A stretch of 64,000 nucleotides of DNA from Phyllobacterium phragmitis (lineage in GTDB: Bacteria; Pseudomonadota; Alphaproteobacteria; Rhizobiales; Rhizobiaceae), in contig NZ_PVBR01000019.1 in NCBI RefSeq assembly GCF_002980495.1, positions 1 through 64,000 on the forward strand, in the 5' to 3' direction. This document shows positions 16,712 through 25,848 of the stretch, in pieces. How positions within the stretch are numbered: position 1 is the first letter of the stretch; the number at the start of each line of letters is the position of its first letter. The notes under the pieces were generated by a model that was not told the origin of the DNA, did not search any database, and saw only the letters and a list, made by a program, of their open reading frames with translations. The translations under genes and the position numbers were made by a program.

Positions 16712-17373
16712 GAGCGCAGTTTTGTCAGCAATGCCTCGGCCTCCGCAAGGTCTGCTCTCGTATTGATGTTGAAGAAAGGATCGACGGTCAGCCCGTCCGC
16801 CGTCTTCAACGGATCGAAATGCGTTTCGGCAACACCATGCCGCATTGCCCAGGCGCTGACCTTCGGTTTTTCGCCGCTGGCGAGCCAGGGGGTGAGATCC
16901 TGTTCGAGCGTAACGGGCCAAAGCCCGAAAACCGGGTGTATGTTGCCGCCTGATGCCGCCAGCGCGATGTCGGCTTTTTCTTCCTGTCGGGAGGCGGCGG
17001 TGAGGCGGGCGACGAGATCGGCGGGAAAGAAAGGCGTATCGGCGGCGACCGTCACGATATGGCTCGGCCTTGAGGCATCGTCCATTCGACTGGCATAATG
17101 CATCGCTGCCTGCAGCCCGGCGAGCGGGCCCTGGTGGCCTGCGATAAAATCTTCCACGACGGGCAGGCCGAATGGTGCGAAGCGTGCGGGATCGCCATTG
17201 GCGTTGATGATCAAAAGCGGGGTTTGCGGACGCAGCCTCTCGATGACATGCGCGATAAGCGGTCTGCCGCCCAGCGGTATGAGGCCCTTGTCGCCGCCGC
17301 CCATGCGCTGCGCGCGTCCTCCGGCGAGGATCACACCCAGCGGCTTGCGAGAGGCGTTCTCCATCATCGCCAT
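16708..17373 (-). CDS. mobA: Molybdenum cofactor guanylyltransferase
   Basis: MobA transfers GMP from GTP to Mo-molybdopterin, giving the MGD form used by DMSO-reductase-type enzymes. The 221-aa protein has the nucleotidyltransferase signature GVILAGGRAQRMGGGDKGLIP (about residues 13-33), a conserved GPLAGLQAAM segment and the metal-binding VAADTPFFP. The C-terminal FFNINTRADLAEAE is typical. It lies 47 bp downstream of moaA on the same strand and overlaps mobB. Confidence 0.93.
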   Translation of the reverse strand: MAMMENASRKPLGVILAGGRAQRMGGGDKGLIPLGGRPLIAHVIERLRPQTPLLIINANGDPARFAPFGLPVVEDFIAGHQGPLAGLQAAMHYASRMDDASRPSHIVTVAADTPFFPADLVARLTAASRQEEKADIALAASGGNIHPVFGLWPVTLEQDLTPWLASGEKPKVSAWAMRHGVAETHFDPLKTADGLTVDPFFNINTRADLAEAEALLTKLRS

Positions 17374-17420
17374 CTTATCCCGTCTTCACTATGGTCGCGG
17401 CTTTGTCCGGAGGGCCGCGA

Positions 17421-18461
17421 TCAGCCGCCGGTGACGCTCATATGGCGTGACACGGCAGGGCGGTTGTGGCGGCGGTCGATGACGAAATCATGCCCCTTGG
17501 GCTTGCGGCCGATAGCCTCGTCGATAGCGTCGGAAAGAAGGACGTTGCCTTCCGAGGCACGCAGCGGCGCGCGCAGATCGGCAGCATCCTCCTGGCCAAG
17601 GCACATGAAGAGCGTGCCGGTGCAGGTGATGCGCACGCGATTGCAGCTTTCGCAGAAATTATGGGTCATCGGCGTGATGAAGCCGAGCCTGCCGCCGGTT
17701 TCGCCCAGCTCGACATAGCGGGCGGGACCGCCGGTCTTGTAGGGGATGTCGGTCATGGTGAATTCCCGCGCCAGCGACGCGCGCAGCATGGAAAGAGGCA
17801 GGTACTGATCGGTGCGGTCGAGGTCGATCTCGCCCATCGGCATGGTCTCGATCAGCGTCATATCGATGCCGCGGCCATGCGCCCAGCGGATCATTTCAGG
17901 GATTTCGTGCTCGTTGAAGCCCTTGAGCGCGACCGCGTTGAGCTTGACCTTGATCCCGACGGCCTGTGCCGCACCGATGCCCTCGATGACGCGGCCGATC
18001 TCGCCCCAGCGGGTGATGGCGCGGAATTTTTCGGCATCCAGCGTGTCGAGCGAGACATTGATGCGCTTGACGCCGCATTCGGCCAGTTCGGCCGCATGGC
18101 GCGCAAGCTGCGAGCCGTTGGTGGTCAGCGTCAGTTCTTCGAGCGCGCCGGAGCGGAGATGGCGGGAGAGCTCGCGGATGAGATGCATGATGTTCTTGCG
18201 GACGAGCGGCTCGCCGCCGGTCAACCGCAATTTGCGCACGCCCTTTTCGATGAAGACGGTGCAGAGACGGTCGAGTTCTTCGAGCGACAGCAAATCCTTC
18301 TTCGGCAGGAACGTCATGTTTTCCGCCATGCAATAGGTGCAGCGGAAATCGCAGCGGTCCGTCACCGATACGCGCAGATAGGTGATCGCCCGGCCGAAGG
18401 GATCGATCATCGGCGGTTCGCTCTGCAGGGCACTCTGGTCTGCCATATCTGTCAGTGTCAT
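17421..18461 (-). CDS. moaA: GTP 3',8-cyclase MoaA
   Basis: MoaA is the radical-SAM enzyme that starts molybdopterin synthesis by converting GTP to 3',8-cyclo-GTP. The sequence has the radical-SAM cluster motif CDFRCTYC, the SAM motif [11 protein letters not shown], the second C-terminal cluster motif [18 protein letters not shown], and the C-terminal Gly-Gly (SVTGG) needed for function. The ATG at 18461 is the conserved-type start. A TTG three codons earlier (18470) is better spaced from the SD AGAGGAG and could be used instead. It heads the moaA-mobA-mobB run. Confidence 0.94.
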   Translation of the reverse strand: MTLTDMADQSALQSEPPMIDPFGRAITYLRVSVTDRCDFRCTYCMAENMTFLPKKDLLSLEELDRLCTVFIEKGVRKLRLTGGEPLVRKNIMHLIRELSRHLRSGALEELTLTTNGSQLARHAAELAECGVKRINVSLDTLDAEKFRAITRWGEIGRVIEGIGAAQAVGIKVKLNAVALKGFNEHEIPEMIRWAHGRGIDMTLIETMPMGEIDLDRTDQYLPLSMLRASLAREFTMTDIPYKTGGPARYVELGETGGRLGFITPMTHNFCESCNRVRITCTGTLFMCLGQEDAADLRAPLRASEGNVLLSDAIDEAIGRKPKGHDFVIDRRHNRPAVSRHMSVTGG

Positions 18462-18625
18462 CTCGTCCAAGAATAGCTCCTCTTGGAACAGAGATAAGAT
18501 GTCGGCGGGGACGTGTCCAGTCACAAGGACGGCAATGGGGCAGGGAACGGCTTGCCGCTCAAGCACAATCCGCCTATCACTCCGTCCATCATAATGCGAA
18601 AGCAGGGCAGGAACAGGAGAACGCC

Positions 18626-18985
18626 ATGGCTGATGTCTGGCCCAGGGAATTGCGCGTCTCGCCAGACCGCAAGACGCTGACGGTAAGTTTCGACGATGGC
18701 GAGGTTTATGCGCTTCCCGCCGAGATGCTGCGCGTCTTGTCGCCGTCGGCGGAAGTGCAGGGGCATTCGCCGGAACAGCGTGTGACCGTTCCCGGAAAGA
18801 TCAATGTGACCATTCTCAATGTCGAGCCGATCGGCAATTACGCCGTCCGCATCATTTTCGACGACAGGCACGACACCGGGCTTTTCAGCTGGACCTATCT
18901 GCGCGAACTCGGTCGCGAAAAGGAAAGCCGCTGGCAGGCCTATCTGGACGAGCTGGCGGAAAAAGGGCTCAGCCGCGAGCGGTGA
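18626..18985 (+). CDS. DUF971 domain protein
   Basis: This 119-aa protein consists of one DUF971 (GBBH-like N-terminal) domain: [39 protein letters not shown], and the C-terminal [19 protein letters not shown]. The family is found alone or fused to gamma-butyrobetaine hydroxylase-like and Mrp/iron-sulfur proteins, and a role in iron-sulfur or cofactor handling has been suggested. ATG 18626 is preceded by an AGGAGA motif. It diverges from moaA and is followed closely by a PPOX-family gene. Confidence 0.88.
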   Translation: MADVWPRELRVSPDRKTLTVSFDDGEVYALPAEMLRVLSPSAEVQGHSPEQRVTVPGKINVTILNVEPIGNYAVRIIFDDRHDTGLFSWTYLRELGREKESRWQAYLDELAEKGLSRER

Positions 18986-18997
18986 GCGATCCCATGT

Positions 18998-19015
18998 CCA
19001 TCAAAACAGGAACCG
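18998..19015. repeat. CCATCAAAA-type dispersed repeat, copy 2
   Basis: An exact copy of CCATCAAAACAGGAACCG, also present at 5047-5064, sits between DUF971 and the SD of the next gene. It separates the DUF971 stop from the PPOX start chosen here. Confidence 0.6.
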
Positions 19016-19029
19016 TCCTGGGAGCCAGT

Positions 19030-19641
19030 ATGACCATCATCAAAACGGTTGAGGAACTCGAAACGCTTTACGGTAAGCCGGGCCAAACGTCGCTCGTCAA
19101 GGAAATCGACCACATCATCCCGGAATATGCAGCCTTCATCGCGGCTTCGCCATTCGTCGCGCTGGCGACTGCCGGGCCGGAGGGGCTCGATTGCTCGCCG
19201 CGCGGCGATCTCGCGGGGTTCATCCGCATCCATGATGAACGCACTTTGATGATGCCGGACCGGCACGGCAACAATCGCGCCGATTCGCTGAAGAACATCA
19301 TCCGCGACGGCAGGGTCGGCCTGCTCTTTCTCGTGCCCGGCTCGGGAACCACGCTGCGCGTCAACGGTCAGGCCTTGATATCGGTCGATCCTGAACTTTG
19401 TGCTTCCTTTGCCGTGCAGGGCAAGGCGGCACGATCGGTGATGGTGATCGATGTTGAAGCGATTTATTTCCAGTGCGCGCGGGCGATCCATCGCTCGGAA
19501 CTGTGGAATGCGGAAAAGCATGTCGACCCCAAGAGCCTGCCGAGCCCGGGCCAGATTCTGGCCCGCACCAGCGGCACGGCCATCGATGGCGAAGCTTACG
19601 ATGCGGCCTGGTTTGAGCGGGCCAAGGCCACGATGTGGTAG
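19030..19641 (+). CDS. Pyridoxamine 5'-phosphate oxidase family FMN protein
   Basis: The 203-aa protein has a split-barrel flavin-binding fold of the PPOX family: FVALATAGPEGLDCSPRGD (about residues 42-60), DRHGNNRADSLKNI, VGLLFLVPGSGTTLRVNG, and a C-terminal region reading HRSELW. This matches the TIGR04025/DR_2398-like subgroup of general-stress FMN proteins rather than authentic PdxH. Its substrate is unknown. I chose ATG 19030 because GGGAG lies 7 bases before it. An overlapping GTG at 18982 would read through the repeat. Confidence 0.85.
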   Translation: MTIIKTVEELETLYGKPGQTSLVKEIDHIIPEYAAFIAASPFVALATAGPEGLDCSPRGDLAGFIRIHDERTLMMPDRHGNNRADSLKNIIRDGRVGLLFLVPGSGTTLRVNGQALISVDPELCASFAVQGKAARSVMVIDVEAIYFQCARAIHRSELWNAEKHVDPKSLPSPGQILARTSGTAIDGEAYDAAWFERAKATMW

Positions 19642-19664
19642 GGGCATCTGACTTGAACTGACTA

Positions 19665-19705
19665 TCCCCGTTATCTTCGCCCGTTTGGCGAGGATGACGA
19701 ATTAA
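19665..19705. repeat. Short palindromic repeat related to the 26.9-kb cluster
   Basis: Between two convergent genes, CGTTATCTTCGCCC-GTTT-GGCGAGGATGACG forms an imperfect hairpin. The half GGCGAGGATGACG is also found in the repeat cluster upstream of clpP (27045-27060). It may act as a terminator for both genes. Confidence 0.5.
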
Positions 19706-20175
19706 CGCGCGGCGCTCTCCTTCAGCATCTCGGTGATGCGCCGCATCATGTCGCCCATCATGTCGCATTCGTCCGGCGTCGACTGGTTCATGACGCGGTC
19801 GATCAGCGCCGTATAGACCTCCAGCGCCTGCATCAGCCGCTTCTCGCCCTCATCGGTCAGATAGAGGCGCAGCACGCGCTTGTCCTTGAGGTCGCCCTCG
19901 CGACGCAAGAGCCCCTGCGCCTCAAGCTGCGGCAGGAGCATGGTGATGTTGGAGCGGCCGACCAGAAGCCTGCGCGCGAGGTCGTGCTGCGACTGGCCGG
20001 GGTGGCGGTAGAGATTGATCATGGCGTCGAGTTGCGCGACCTTGAGATCGAGCGGCACCAGCGCGCGGCCCAATTCGCGCACCACCGCCTTTTCGGCGCG
20101 CATCATCGCGACCCAGTTCTTGAAGCGCGGATTATCCCAGGGAAGCGTTTTCGGTACGTCTTGCTTTTTGTTCAT
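19702..20175 (-). CDS. MarR-family transcriptional regulator
   Basis: The product (157 aa from ATG 20175, MNKKQDVPKTLPWDNPRFKN) has the winged-helix MarR core: LKVAQLDAMINLYRHPG, the recognition region DLARRLLVGRSNITMLLPQL, and the wing LLRREGDLKDKRVLRLYLTDEGE. It probably represses itself and the divergent alpha/beta hydrolase; a perfect palindrome lies between the two starts. A further in-frame ATG at 20205 would place the start inside that palindrome, so the shorter start is preferred. The ligand is unknown. Confidence 0.88.
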   Translation of the reverse strand: MNKKQDVPKTLPWDNPRFKNWVAMMRAEKAVVRELGRALVPLDLKVAQLDAMINLYRHPGQSQHDLARRLLVGRSNITMLLPQLEAQGLLRREGDLKDKRVLRLYLTDEGEKRLMQALEVYTALIDRVMNQSTPDECDMMGDMMRRITEMLKESAAR

Positions 20176-20188
20176 TTTTGTACAATAT

Positions 20189-20204
20189 TGTTCATGGTTG
20201 AACA
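20189..20204. promoter_or_regulatory. Palindromic operator candidate between marR-type gene and hydrolase
   Basis: TGTTCA-TGGT-TGAACA is a perfect 6-bp inverted repeat in the intergenic region of the divergent pair. A second, weaker element TTGTACAATA lies 10 bp to its left. MarR proteins bind such AT-rich palindromes, so this is the likely autoregulatory site. Binding is inferred. Confidence 0.6.
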
Positions 20205-20222
20205 TTTAATGGGTTTTCGACT

Positions 20223-21134
20223 ATGACACCCTTCGTCTTCCAGGTCACCCGTCTCGGTTTCGATATCTATGGCCGAGTTGCGCCAAAGCGTGCGGGCCGG
20301 GCCGCATTCAAGCTTTTCTGCCGCACGCCAGCCCGCAAGCCCAAAACCAAGTCCCATGCCGAAAAGCTGGCGCGCGCCGAGGCGAAGGTCGCCAAGGCGC
20401 GGCGGCTGGATCTGGCGATCGACCGTGGCATGTTCACTTCGCATCTTTTCGAGCCGGACAAGCCGTCGCCGTCGGGGCGGATTTCGCTCGTCGTCCATGG
20501 CTGGGGCTCGTGCACGGCCGACATGCTTGCCATCGTCGATGCGTTATTGGAGGCCGGTGAGAGGGTCGTTTCCATCGATCTTCCGGGGCATGGCGCCTCG
20601 CCGGGCAGGGCGCTCAACATGGTGCAGGCGATCGCGGCGGTGGATGCGGCCTGGCGTCAGTACGGGCCCTTCCATGCGATGATCGGCCATTCCTTCGGGG
20701 GCGCCGTCATCATCAATGCGGCGGCGGGTACGGTCCCGTGTTATCCGGCCCGCACACCGGAAAAGATTGTCACGATCGCCGCTCCGCACTCGATGACCGA
20801 AGTCTTCGATGGTTTCGGCAGGATGGTGAGGCTCAGGCACGATGTGCGTGACGCCATGGACGACGAAGTGCTGCGGCTCGCCTGTCAGCCGCTCCCCGCC
20901 TTCGACACGGACCAGCTTCTGCGCCGCCTCACGATTCCGGCGCTGGTGATCCATGCTCGCGACGACAAGGAAGTGTCGGCGAAATCCGCCGAGGCCAAAG
21001 CCAAGGCCGGATCGCATGTCACGCTGCACTGGGCCGACGGGCTTGGCCACCGGCGGATCATCGCAAGCCGCGATGTGGCCGCGCGGGTGGCGCGGTTCGT
21101 GACGACGGGACGCGCGATGGAGAAGGCGGCTTGA
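20223..21134 (+). CDS. Alpha/beta hydrolase
   Basis: The 303-aa protein has an alpha/beta hydrolase core: ISLVVHGWGSCTADMLAI (oxyanion region), DLPGHGASPG, and the nucleophile elbow IGHSFGGAVI with Ser at about residue 157. A DD pair at VIHARDDKEV and a GLGHRRII motif supply the acid and histidine. A basic N-terminal extension of about 80 residues precedes the core. The substrate is unknown. The gene is divergent from a MarR-type gene and probably controlled by it, which would fit detoxification or ester cleavage. It starts with ATG 20223. Confidence 0.87.
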   Translation: MTPFVFQVTRLGFDIYGRVAPKRAGRAAFKLFCRTPARKPKTKSHAEKLARAEAKVAKARRLDLAIDRGMFTSHLFEPDKPSPSGRISLVVHGWGSCTADMLAIVDALLEAGERVVSIDLPGHGASPGRALNMVQAIAAVDAAWRQYGPFHAMIGHSFGGAVIINAAAGTVPCYPARTPEKIVTIAAPHSMTEVFDGFGRMVRLRHDVRDAMDDEVLRLACQPLPAFDTDQLLRRLTIPALVIHARDDKEVSAKSAEAKAKAGSHVTLHWADGLGHRRIIASRDVAARVARFVTTGRAMEKAA

Positions 21135-21198
21135 GAAGATAAGGGCCATCGAGACGGCTTGCTCCCACCCTTCATCCGACCTCGCTTACACTCGGCCA

Positions 21199-21221
21199 CC
21201 TTCTCCCCCAAGGGGAGAAGG
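21199..21221. terminator. Bidirectional hairpin between hydrolase and fumarase
   Basis: CCTTCTCCCC-CAA-GGGGAGAAGG is a 10-bp stem with a 3-base loop between two convergent genes. The surrounding text (CTTCATCCGACC...) resembles a repeat frequent in Rhizobiales genomes, so it is both repeat and possible terminator. Confidence 0.55.
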
Positions 21222-21235
21222 AAAGGCGGCGCCAT

Positions 21236-22855
21236 TCACCCCAGATTGAGCTCCTTGAAGAAGTCGTTGCCCTTGTCGTCGATGACGATGAAGGCGGGGA
21301 AGTCCTCGACCTCGATGCGCCAGATCGCTTCCATGCCGAGTTCTGGATATTCCACCACCTCGACCTTTTTGATGCAGTCCTGCGCCAGGCGGGCGGCGGG
21401 GCCGCCGATGGAACCGAGATAGAAGCCGCCATGCCGGCCGCAGGCTTCGCGCACCTGGCGCGAGCGGTTGCCCTTGGCGAGCATCACCATCGAGCCGCCG
21501 AAGGACTGGAACTGATCGACATAGGAATCCATGCGGCCGGCCGTGGTCGGGCCGAAGGAGCCCGAGGCATAGCCGGCGGGCGTCTTGGCCGGGCCGGCGT
21601 AATAGATCGGGTGGTTCTTGAAATAATCCGGCATAGGCTCGCCGCGTTCGAGCCGCTCGCGAATCTTCGCATGCGCCAGATCACGGGCGACGATGATGGA
21701 GCCTGAGAGCGAAAGGCGAGTCTTTACAGGGTGTTTCGAAAGTTCGCTCAGAATCTGATTCATCGGCTGGTTGAGATCGATGCGCACGACATGCGAGGAC
21801 AGCTTTTCCTCGTCGATGTCGGGCATGTACTTTGCCGGGTTGGTCTCGAGCTGTTCGAGGAATATACCGTCCTTGGTGATCTTGCCCTTGGCCTGACGGT
21901 CGGCGGAACAGGAGACGCCGAGGCCGATCGGCAGCGATGCGCCGTGGCGCGGCAGACGGATGACGCGCACGTCATGGCAGAAATATTTGCCGCCGAACTG
22001 CGCGCCGACGCCCAGCGATTGCGTCAGCTTGTGGATTTCAGCCTCCATTTCCAGATCGCGGAAGGCATGGCCGTTTTCCGAGCCTTTGGTGGGCAGGCCG
22101 TCGAGATAGCGCGTCGAGGCGAGCTTGACCGTCTTCAAGTTCATCTCGGCCGACGTGCCGCCGATCACCACGGCCAGATGATAGGGCGGGCAGGCAGATG
22201 TGCCCAGCGTGAGGATCTTTTCCTTGAGGAAATCCAGCATCCGGTCATGGCTCAAGAGCGAGGGCGTGCCCTGATAGAGGAAGGTCTTGTTGGCCGAGCC
22301 GCCGCCCTTGGCGACGAACAGGAATTTATAGGCGTCCTCGCCTTCCCAGTAGATGTCGATCTGGGCGGGGAGATTGTTGCTGGTATTCTCTTCCTCGAAC
22401 ATCGAGAGCGGCGCCAGCTGCGAATAGCGCAGGTTCTTCTTCTCGTAGGCATCGAGCACGCCGGCGCCCAGCGCTTCCGCATCGCCGCCTTCGGTCCAGA
22501 CGCGGCGACCCTTCTTGGCGCTAATGATCGCGGTGCCGGTGTCCTGGCACATCGGCAGGATGCCGCCGGCGGCGATATTGGCGTTCTTCAGGAGATCGTA
22601 GGCGACGAAGCGGTCATTGTCGGTCGCTTCAGGATCGTCGAGGATTTTCGCGAGCTGCTGCAGGTGGCCGGGACGCAGAAGATGGTTGATATCGGCAAAG
22701 GCCGCTTCGGCGAGAAGCCGCAGGCCTTCAGTATCGACGCTGAGGATTTCCTGCCCCTTGAAGCTGTCGAGCGAAACATGGTCGGCGGAGAGCTTGCGGT
22801 AGGGCGTTTCGTCCGGGCCCAGAGGAAAAAGATCGGCGGTGATCGCGTCTGCCAT
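21236..22855 (-). CDS. Fumarate hydratase, class I (iron-sulfur type)
   Basis: This is the TCA-cycle enzyme interconverting fumarate and malate with an oxygen-sensitive [4Fe-4S] cluster. The 539-aa product is a single-chain class I fumarase: the alpha part holds [13 protein letters not shown] and later [16 protein letters not shown] and [10 protein letters not shown], supplying the three cysteine ligands, and the beta part holds [18 protein letters not shown] and [23 protein letters not shown] 22855 is chosen since ACGGGG stands 7 bases before it; an ATG two codons earlier is too close. It diverges from the L,D-transpeptidase. Confidence 0.95.
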   Translation of the reverse strand: MADAITADLFPLGPDETPYRKLSADHVSLDSFKGQEILSVDTEGLRLLAEAAFADINHLLRPGHLQQLAKILDDPEATDNDRFVAYDLLKNANIAAGGILPMCQDTGTAIISAKKGRRVWTEGGDAEALGAGVLDAYEKKNLRYSQLAPLSMFEEENTSNNLPAQIDIYWEGEDAYKFLFVAKGGGSANKTFLYQGTPSLLSHDRMLDFLKEKILTLGTSACPPYHLAVVIGGTSAEMNLKTVKLASTRYLDGLPTKGSENGHAFRDLEMEAEIHKLTQSLGVGAQFGGKYFCHDVRVIRLPRHGASLPIGLGVSCSADRQAKGKITKDGIFLEQLETNPAKYMPDIDEEKLSSHVVRIDLNQPMNQILSELSKHPVKTRLSLSGSIIVARDLAHAKIRERLERGEPMPDYFKNHPIYYAGPAKTPAGYASGSFGPTTAGRMDSYVDQFQSFGGSMVMLAKGNRSRQVREACGRHGGFYLGSIGGPAARLAQDCIKKVEVVEYPELGMEAIWRIEVEDFPAFIVIDDKGNDFFKELNLG

Positions 22856-23145
22856 TTGCATACCCCGTTTGCATCATTCGTGCGCCCGATAACGGACGGC
22901 TAAGATGAGGCGCTTTTATCGCGGAGTGCGGCGAAATCCACTGCGGCAGATTGCGCGGTGTGCACTTGGAAGGGGATGCAGAAAAGTCACGCTTCAAGCG
23001 AATGTGAATGGAGGCGGGCGCAGACCAGCAAAGAAAGCTTCGCCGTTAAAAGAATCTATACGACATTTCACAAATGTGGGGCTTCCGACGGAATCGCGTG
23101 CAGCGATCCTCATCAGTCGCGACAAGAAATTATTGGGCGGACGTC

Positions 23146-25140
23146 ATGAATTTTCCTTCGAGAAACAAAGCTCTGGCCATAGCTGCAATAAGCGCCGTGC
23201 TTGCGGTTTCAACCGCGCTGACCACAACCGACGCGATGGCGGCCAATACGCTTCTGGAACTCTTCCGGCAAAAGAGCCAGCCGCCGGCCGAGGCCGCTCC
23301 GCCACCCGCTGCCGCCCGGGCGCCCCGCGCCCCGCGGGCCGCCGCTCCGGCGCAGCCGCGGGCCGCAGCCCGCCAACCGGCCGCCACGATCAAGCGTGTG
23401 ATCGTGAAAGGGCCGCAGGTTTACGATTATAAGCCGGATACGCTGGTTCGCGTCGACTTCTCCAAACTCGACATGCAGATGACGTCGGCCACCGAAGGGG
23501 GCACGGATCGGCCGCAGGTGGATGCGATCACATCGGGCATGCCACCCCTGCCGCAAAAGGCATCATCTTCGAACGAGACGAATGTGTTCGCCGCAGCCAT
23601 CGAACATCTGAAGACGACCGATGTGCACGCCAAAAAGGAAATCGCCGACGCCATCGTCGATTTCTACTCCACGCATCAGAAATTCCTCTGGTCGGCAGGC
23701 CTCGATGTCGCGCCGCAAGCCAAGGATGTGGCCGCCCTCTTCGCCAGGGCGGGCGAGGAAGCTCTGGACCCGGAAGAATATGCCGTCATCATCCCGGCTG
23801 ATAGTTTCGACAAGGCCGATGAGCAGGATCGCCTGCAAAAGCTCGCCGATTTCGAGATCTTCCTGACGGCGCGGGCGCTGCGCTATGCCATTGACGCGGG
23901 CGAGGGGCGCATTGCGGCCAACCGGCTGAGTGAGTTGCACGATCTGCCGAGAAACCGCGTGAAGCCGCGCGAGGTGCTGGAGAAACTGGCTGCTTCCGAT
24001 AATCCGTCCGCCTATCTCGCGTCCTTCCATCCGCAGAGCAAATGGTATGCGGACCTGAAGAAAAGCCTCGCCGAGATAGAAGGCCAGGAGAACAATGTGC
24101 AGGTGCGCATCGCGCCCGATACGTTGATCCACCCCGGAGACGAGAGCCCGGAGATCGCCAATGTGGTGGCGCTGATCCTCAAGAAGGCGCCTGCCGATTA
24201 TCTGGAAAAGTATCAGACGGTCCTCACGGAGCATGAGGGGGGCACCGTTTACGATGCGGCGCTGGTCGCGGCGATCAAGGATTACCAGAGGCAAGCCGGC
24301 AAGGCGCCCGACGGCGTCATCGGGCGCAACACGATCGCCACGCTGCAGGGTGAATCGGTGGCGGTGAAGCGCGACCGCATCCTCTATGCGATGGAGCGCC
24401 TGCGCTGGCTGCCGCGTGATTTCGGCAGGCGCTACGTCTTCGTCAACCAGCCTGCCTATCAGGCGCAATATTTCGCACAGGGCCAAGAAAAGCTCGCCAT
24501 GAATGTCGTGGTCGGATCACCGCGGCATCAGACCTATTTCTTCTACGACAAGATCCAGACGGTGGTGTTCAATCCGTCATGGGGCGTGCCGCGGTCGATC
24601 ATCCTCAACGAGATGATGCCGCGCATCCTGCGCGATCCCGGCTATCTCGAGCGCAACGGCTATGAGGTCTATACAAGCGGCGGCAAGCGCGTTCCCTCAC
24701 GTTCGGTCAACTGGTCGCGGGTTGCCGCTGACGGCGGCGGGGTCGGCATCCGCCAGATCCCGAGCCCCAGCAATGCGCTGGGCGAACTGAAAATCCTGTT
24801 TCCCAACAGCCATGCCATCTACATGCACGACACGCCGGCGAAATCCTATTTCAAACGGGATATGCGGGCGCTGAGCCATGGTTGCATTCGCCTGGAGCGC
24901 CCGCGCGACATGGCCGCTGCTGTTCTCGACGTGCCGGTGGAAAGCCTGACGAAATATTTCGGGAAGAACGAGCGCGGCGTGAAAGTGCCGGAGCGGATTC
25001 CGGTCTATATCGCCTATTTCACCGCCTGGCCGGACGCCGCGACCGGCAAGATCCGCTATTATGACGATGTCTATGAGCGTGATGCGCATCTCGCCAAGGC
25101 GATGGAAAAGACGCGTACGTCGCGACTTGCGAATAGCTGA
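23146..25140 (+). CDS. LdtD/YcbB-like murein L,D-transpeptidase
   Basis: This 664-aa exported protein forms L,D cross-links in peptidoglycan, a major linkage in polar-growing Hyphomicrobiales. The parts in order are: a signal peptide (residues 1-32, ending TTTDAMA), an Ala/Pro-rich linker (about 45-80), a scaffold domain (about 140-330), a peptidoglycan-binding domain (YDAALVAAIKDYQRQAGKAP, about 368-400), and a YkuD catalytic domain with MHDTPAKSYF and the active-site motif ALSHGCIRLERP (Cys at about residue 583). The order and size match the YcbB/LdtD group. The start is ATG 23146, with an open frame upstream that is not protein-like. Confidence 0.92.
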   Translation: MNFPSRNKALAIAAISAVLAVSTALTTTDAMAANTLLELFRQKSQPPAEAAPPPAAARAPRAPRAAAPAQPRAAARQPAATIKRVIVKGPQVYDYKPDTLVRVDFSKLDMQMTSATEGGTDRPQVDAITSGMPPLPQKASSSNETNVFAAAIEHLKTTDVHAKKEIADAIVDFYSTHQKFLWSAGLDVAPQAKDVAALFARAGEEALDPEEYAVIIPADSFDKADEQDRLQKLADFEIFLTARALRYAIDAGEGRIAANRLSELHDLPRNRVKPREVLEKLAASDNPSAYLASFHPQSKWYADLKKSLAEIEGQENNVQVRIAPDTLIHPGDESPEIANVVALILKKAPADYLEKYQTVLTEHEGGTVYDAALVAAIKDYQRQAGKAPDGVIGRNTIATLQGESVAVKRDRILYAMERLRWLPRDFGRRYVFVNQPAYQAQYFAQGQEKLAMNVVVGSPRHQTYFFYDKIQTVVFNPSWGVPRSIILNEMMPRILRDPGYLERNGYEVYTSGGKRVPSRSVNWSRVAADGGGVGIRQIPSPSNALGELKILFPNSHAIYMHDTPAKSYFKRDMRALSHGCIRLERPRDMAAAVLDVPVESLTKYFGKNERGVKVPERIPVYIAYFTAWPDAATGKIRYYDDVYERDAHLAKAMEKTRTSRLANS

Positions 25141-25152
25141 TGTAGCGCTGAA

Positions 25153-25195
25153 TACCCCTCACCCGACCGCGTTTCGCGCGGTCGGGTGAGGGGTA
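25153..25195. terminator. Perfect 19-bp-stem hairpin
   Basis: TACCCCTCACCCGACCGCG, loop TTTCG, then its exact reverse complement. It starts 13 bp after the L,D-transpeptidase stop. No T tract follows, so it may be a repeat element or an mRNA 3'-end structure rather than a classical terminator. Confidence 0.6.
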
Positions 25196-25205
25196 CTGAA
25201 ACGCT

Positions 25206-25382
25206 CTACGGCTCGAACGGCGGCAGGCTCTGGAAGGCGAGCTTCAGGGCTTCCGACCAGCCGTCGGAAATCGCCGCATAATAGGGATCGGTGCGGTCGA
25301 TGCGCTTGTGAAGACCCATCTTGAGCGGGTCAGCCTCGTAGAACCGCATGTCGAGCGGCAGGCCGATGGACAAATTTGCGCC
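25206..25382 (-). pseudogene. C-terminal remnant of a proteasome-type protease
   Basis: The minus strand from 25382 reads GANLSIGLPLDMRFYEADPL, then KMGLHKRIDRTDPYYAAIS and DGWSEALKLAFQSLPPFEP, then TAG at 25208-25206. From family knowledge this looks like the C-terminal strand-helix of the bacterial proteasome-type (Anbu/BPH-like) protease of about 240 residues. There is no start codon in frame and the frame closes with TAA at 25400-25398, so only the last ~58 codons remain. The family call is from memory of the C-terminal pattern and is moderate; that it is a gene remnant is better supported. Confidence 0.5.
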
Positions 25383-25523
25383 ATTAAAATGTGACTTTTA
25401 TTGGTGACAGCGTCCCCAATAGATCACCCGCCGCATTTGCATTACGCTTGCGTTTCACAGTTGGTGATTGTCTCGCCACATCCGCGATCGCGGCTATGCG
25501 GCCAACATTTTTAGGAGGAAGAC

Positions 25524-25844
25524 ATGCATGTTGACCAACAGCAGCCTCCAGCAGCAGTTCCAGGAAAAAGCCGGCCATCCCTGAGCTGCTCGCCGGATGA
25601 TCTCACGGTTGCGATCCGCACCTATCTGTTTTTCGGCATCCCCACAAAACGGCAGGCGGTTTCTGTCGTCCGGGTCATACAATTCATTCGCCGGAAATTA
25701 CCGGAATGCGTGCTTTCGGATGGTGAACTGGAGACTTTGATCGCACGGCACGCGATTGCCGCCGGCTATATGGTTCATTTCGACTGCAGCAAACCCGGCA
25801 GGCTGCGGGGAAATGGAGCCCCTATTTCCGGTTTTCCCGGTTAG
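25524..25844 (+). CDS. Hypothetical protein, 106 aa
   Basis: I do not recognise this protein. Evidence for a gene is a very strong SD, TAGGAGGAAG, with 4 bases to the ATG at 25524, and an uninterrupted frame of plausible composition: a basic-hydrophobic middle (LTVAIRTYLFFGIPTKRQAV) and an acidic helix (LSDGELETLIARHAIAAG). There is no signal peptide or clear membrane helix. It lies between a broken protease gene and tRNA-Val, in a zone of rearrangement, so it may be recently acquired. Confidence 0.55.
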   Translation: MHVDQQQPPAAVPGKSRPSLSCSPDDLTVAIRTYLFFGIPTKRQAVSVVRVIQFIRRKLPECVLSDGELETLIARHAIAAGYMVHFDCSKPGRLRGNGAPISGFPG

Positions 25845-25848
25845 GCGA

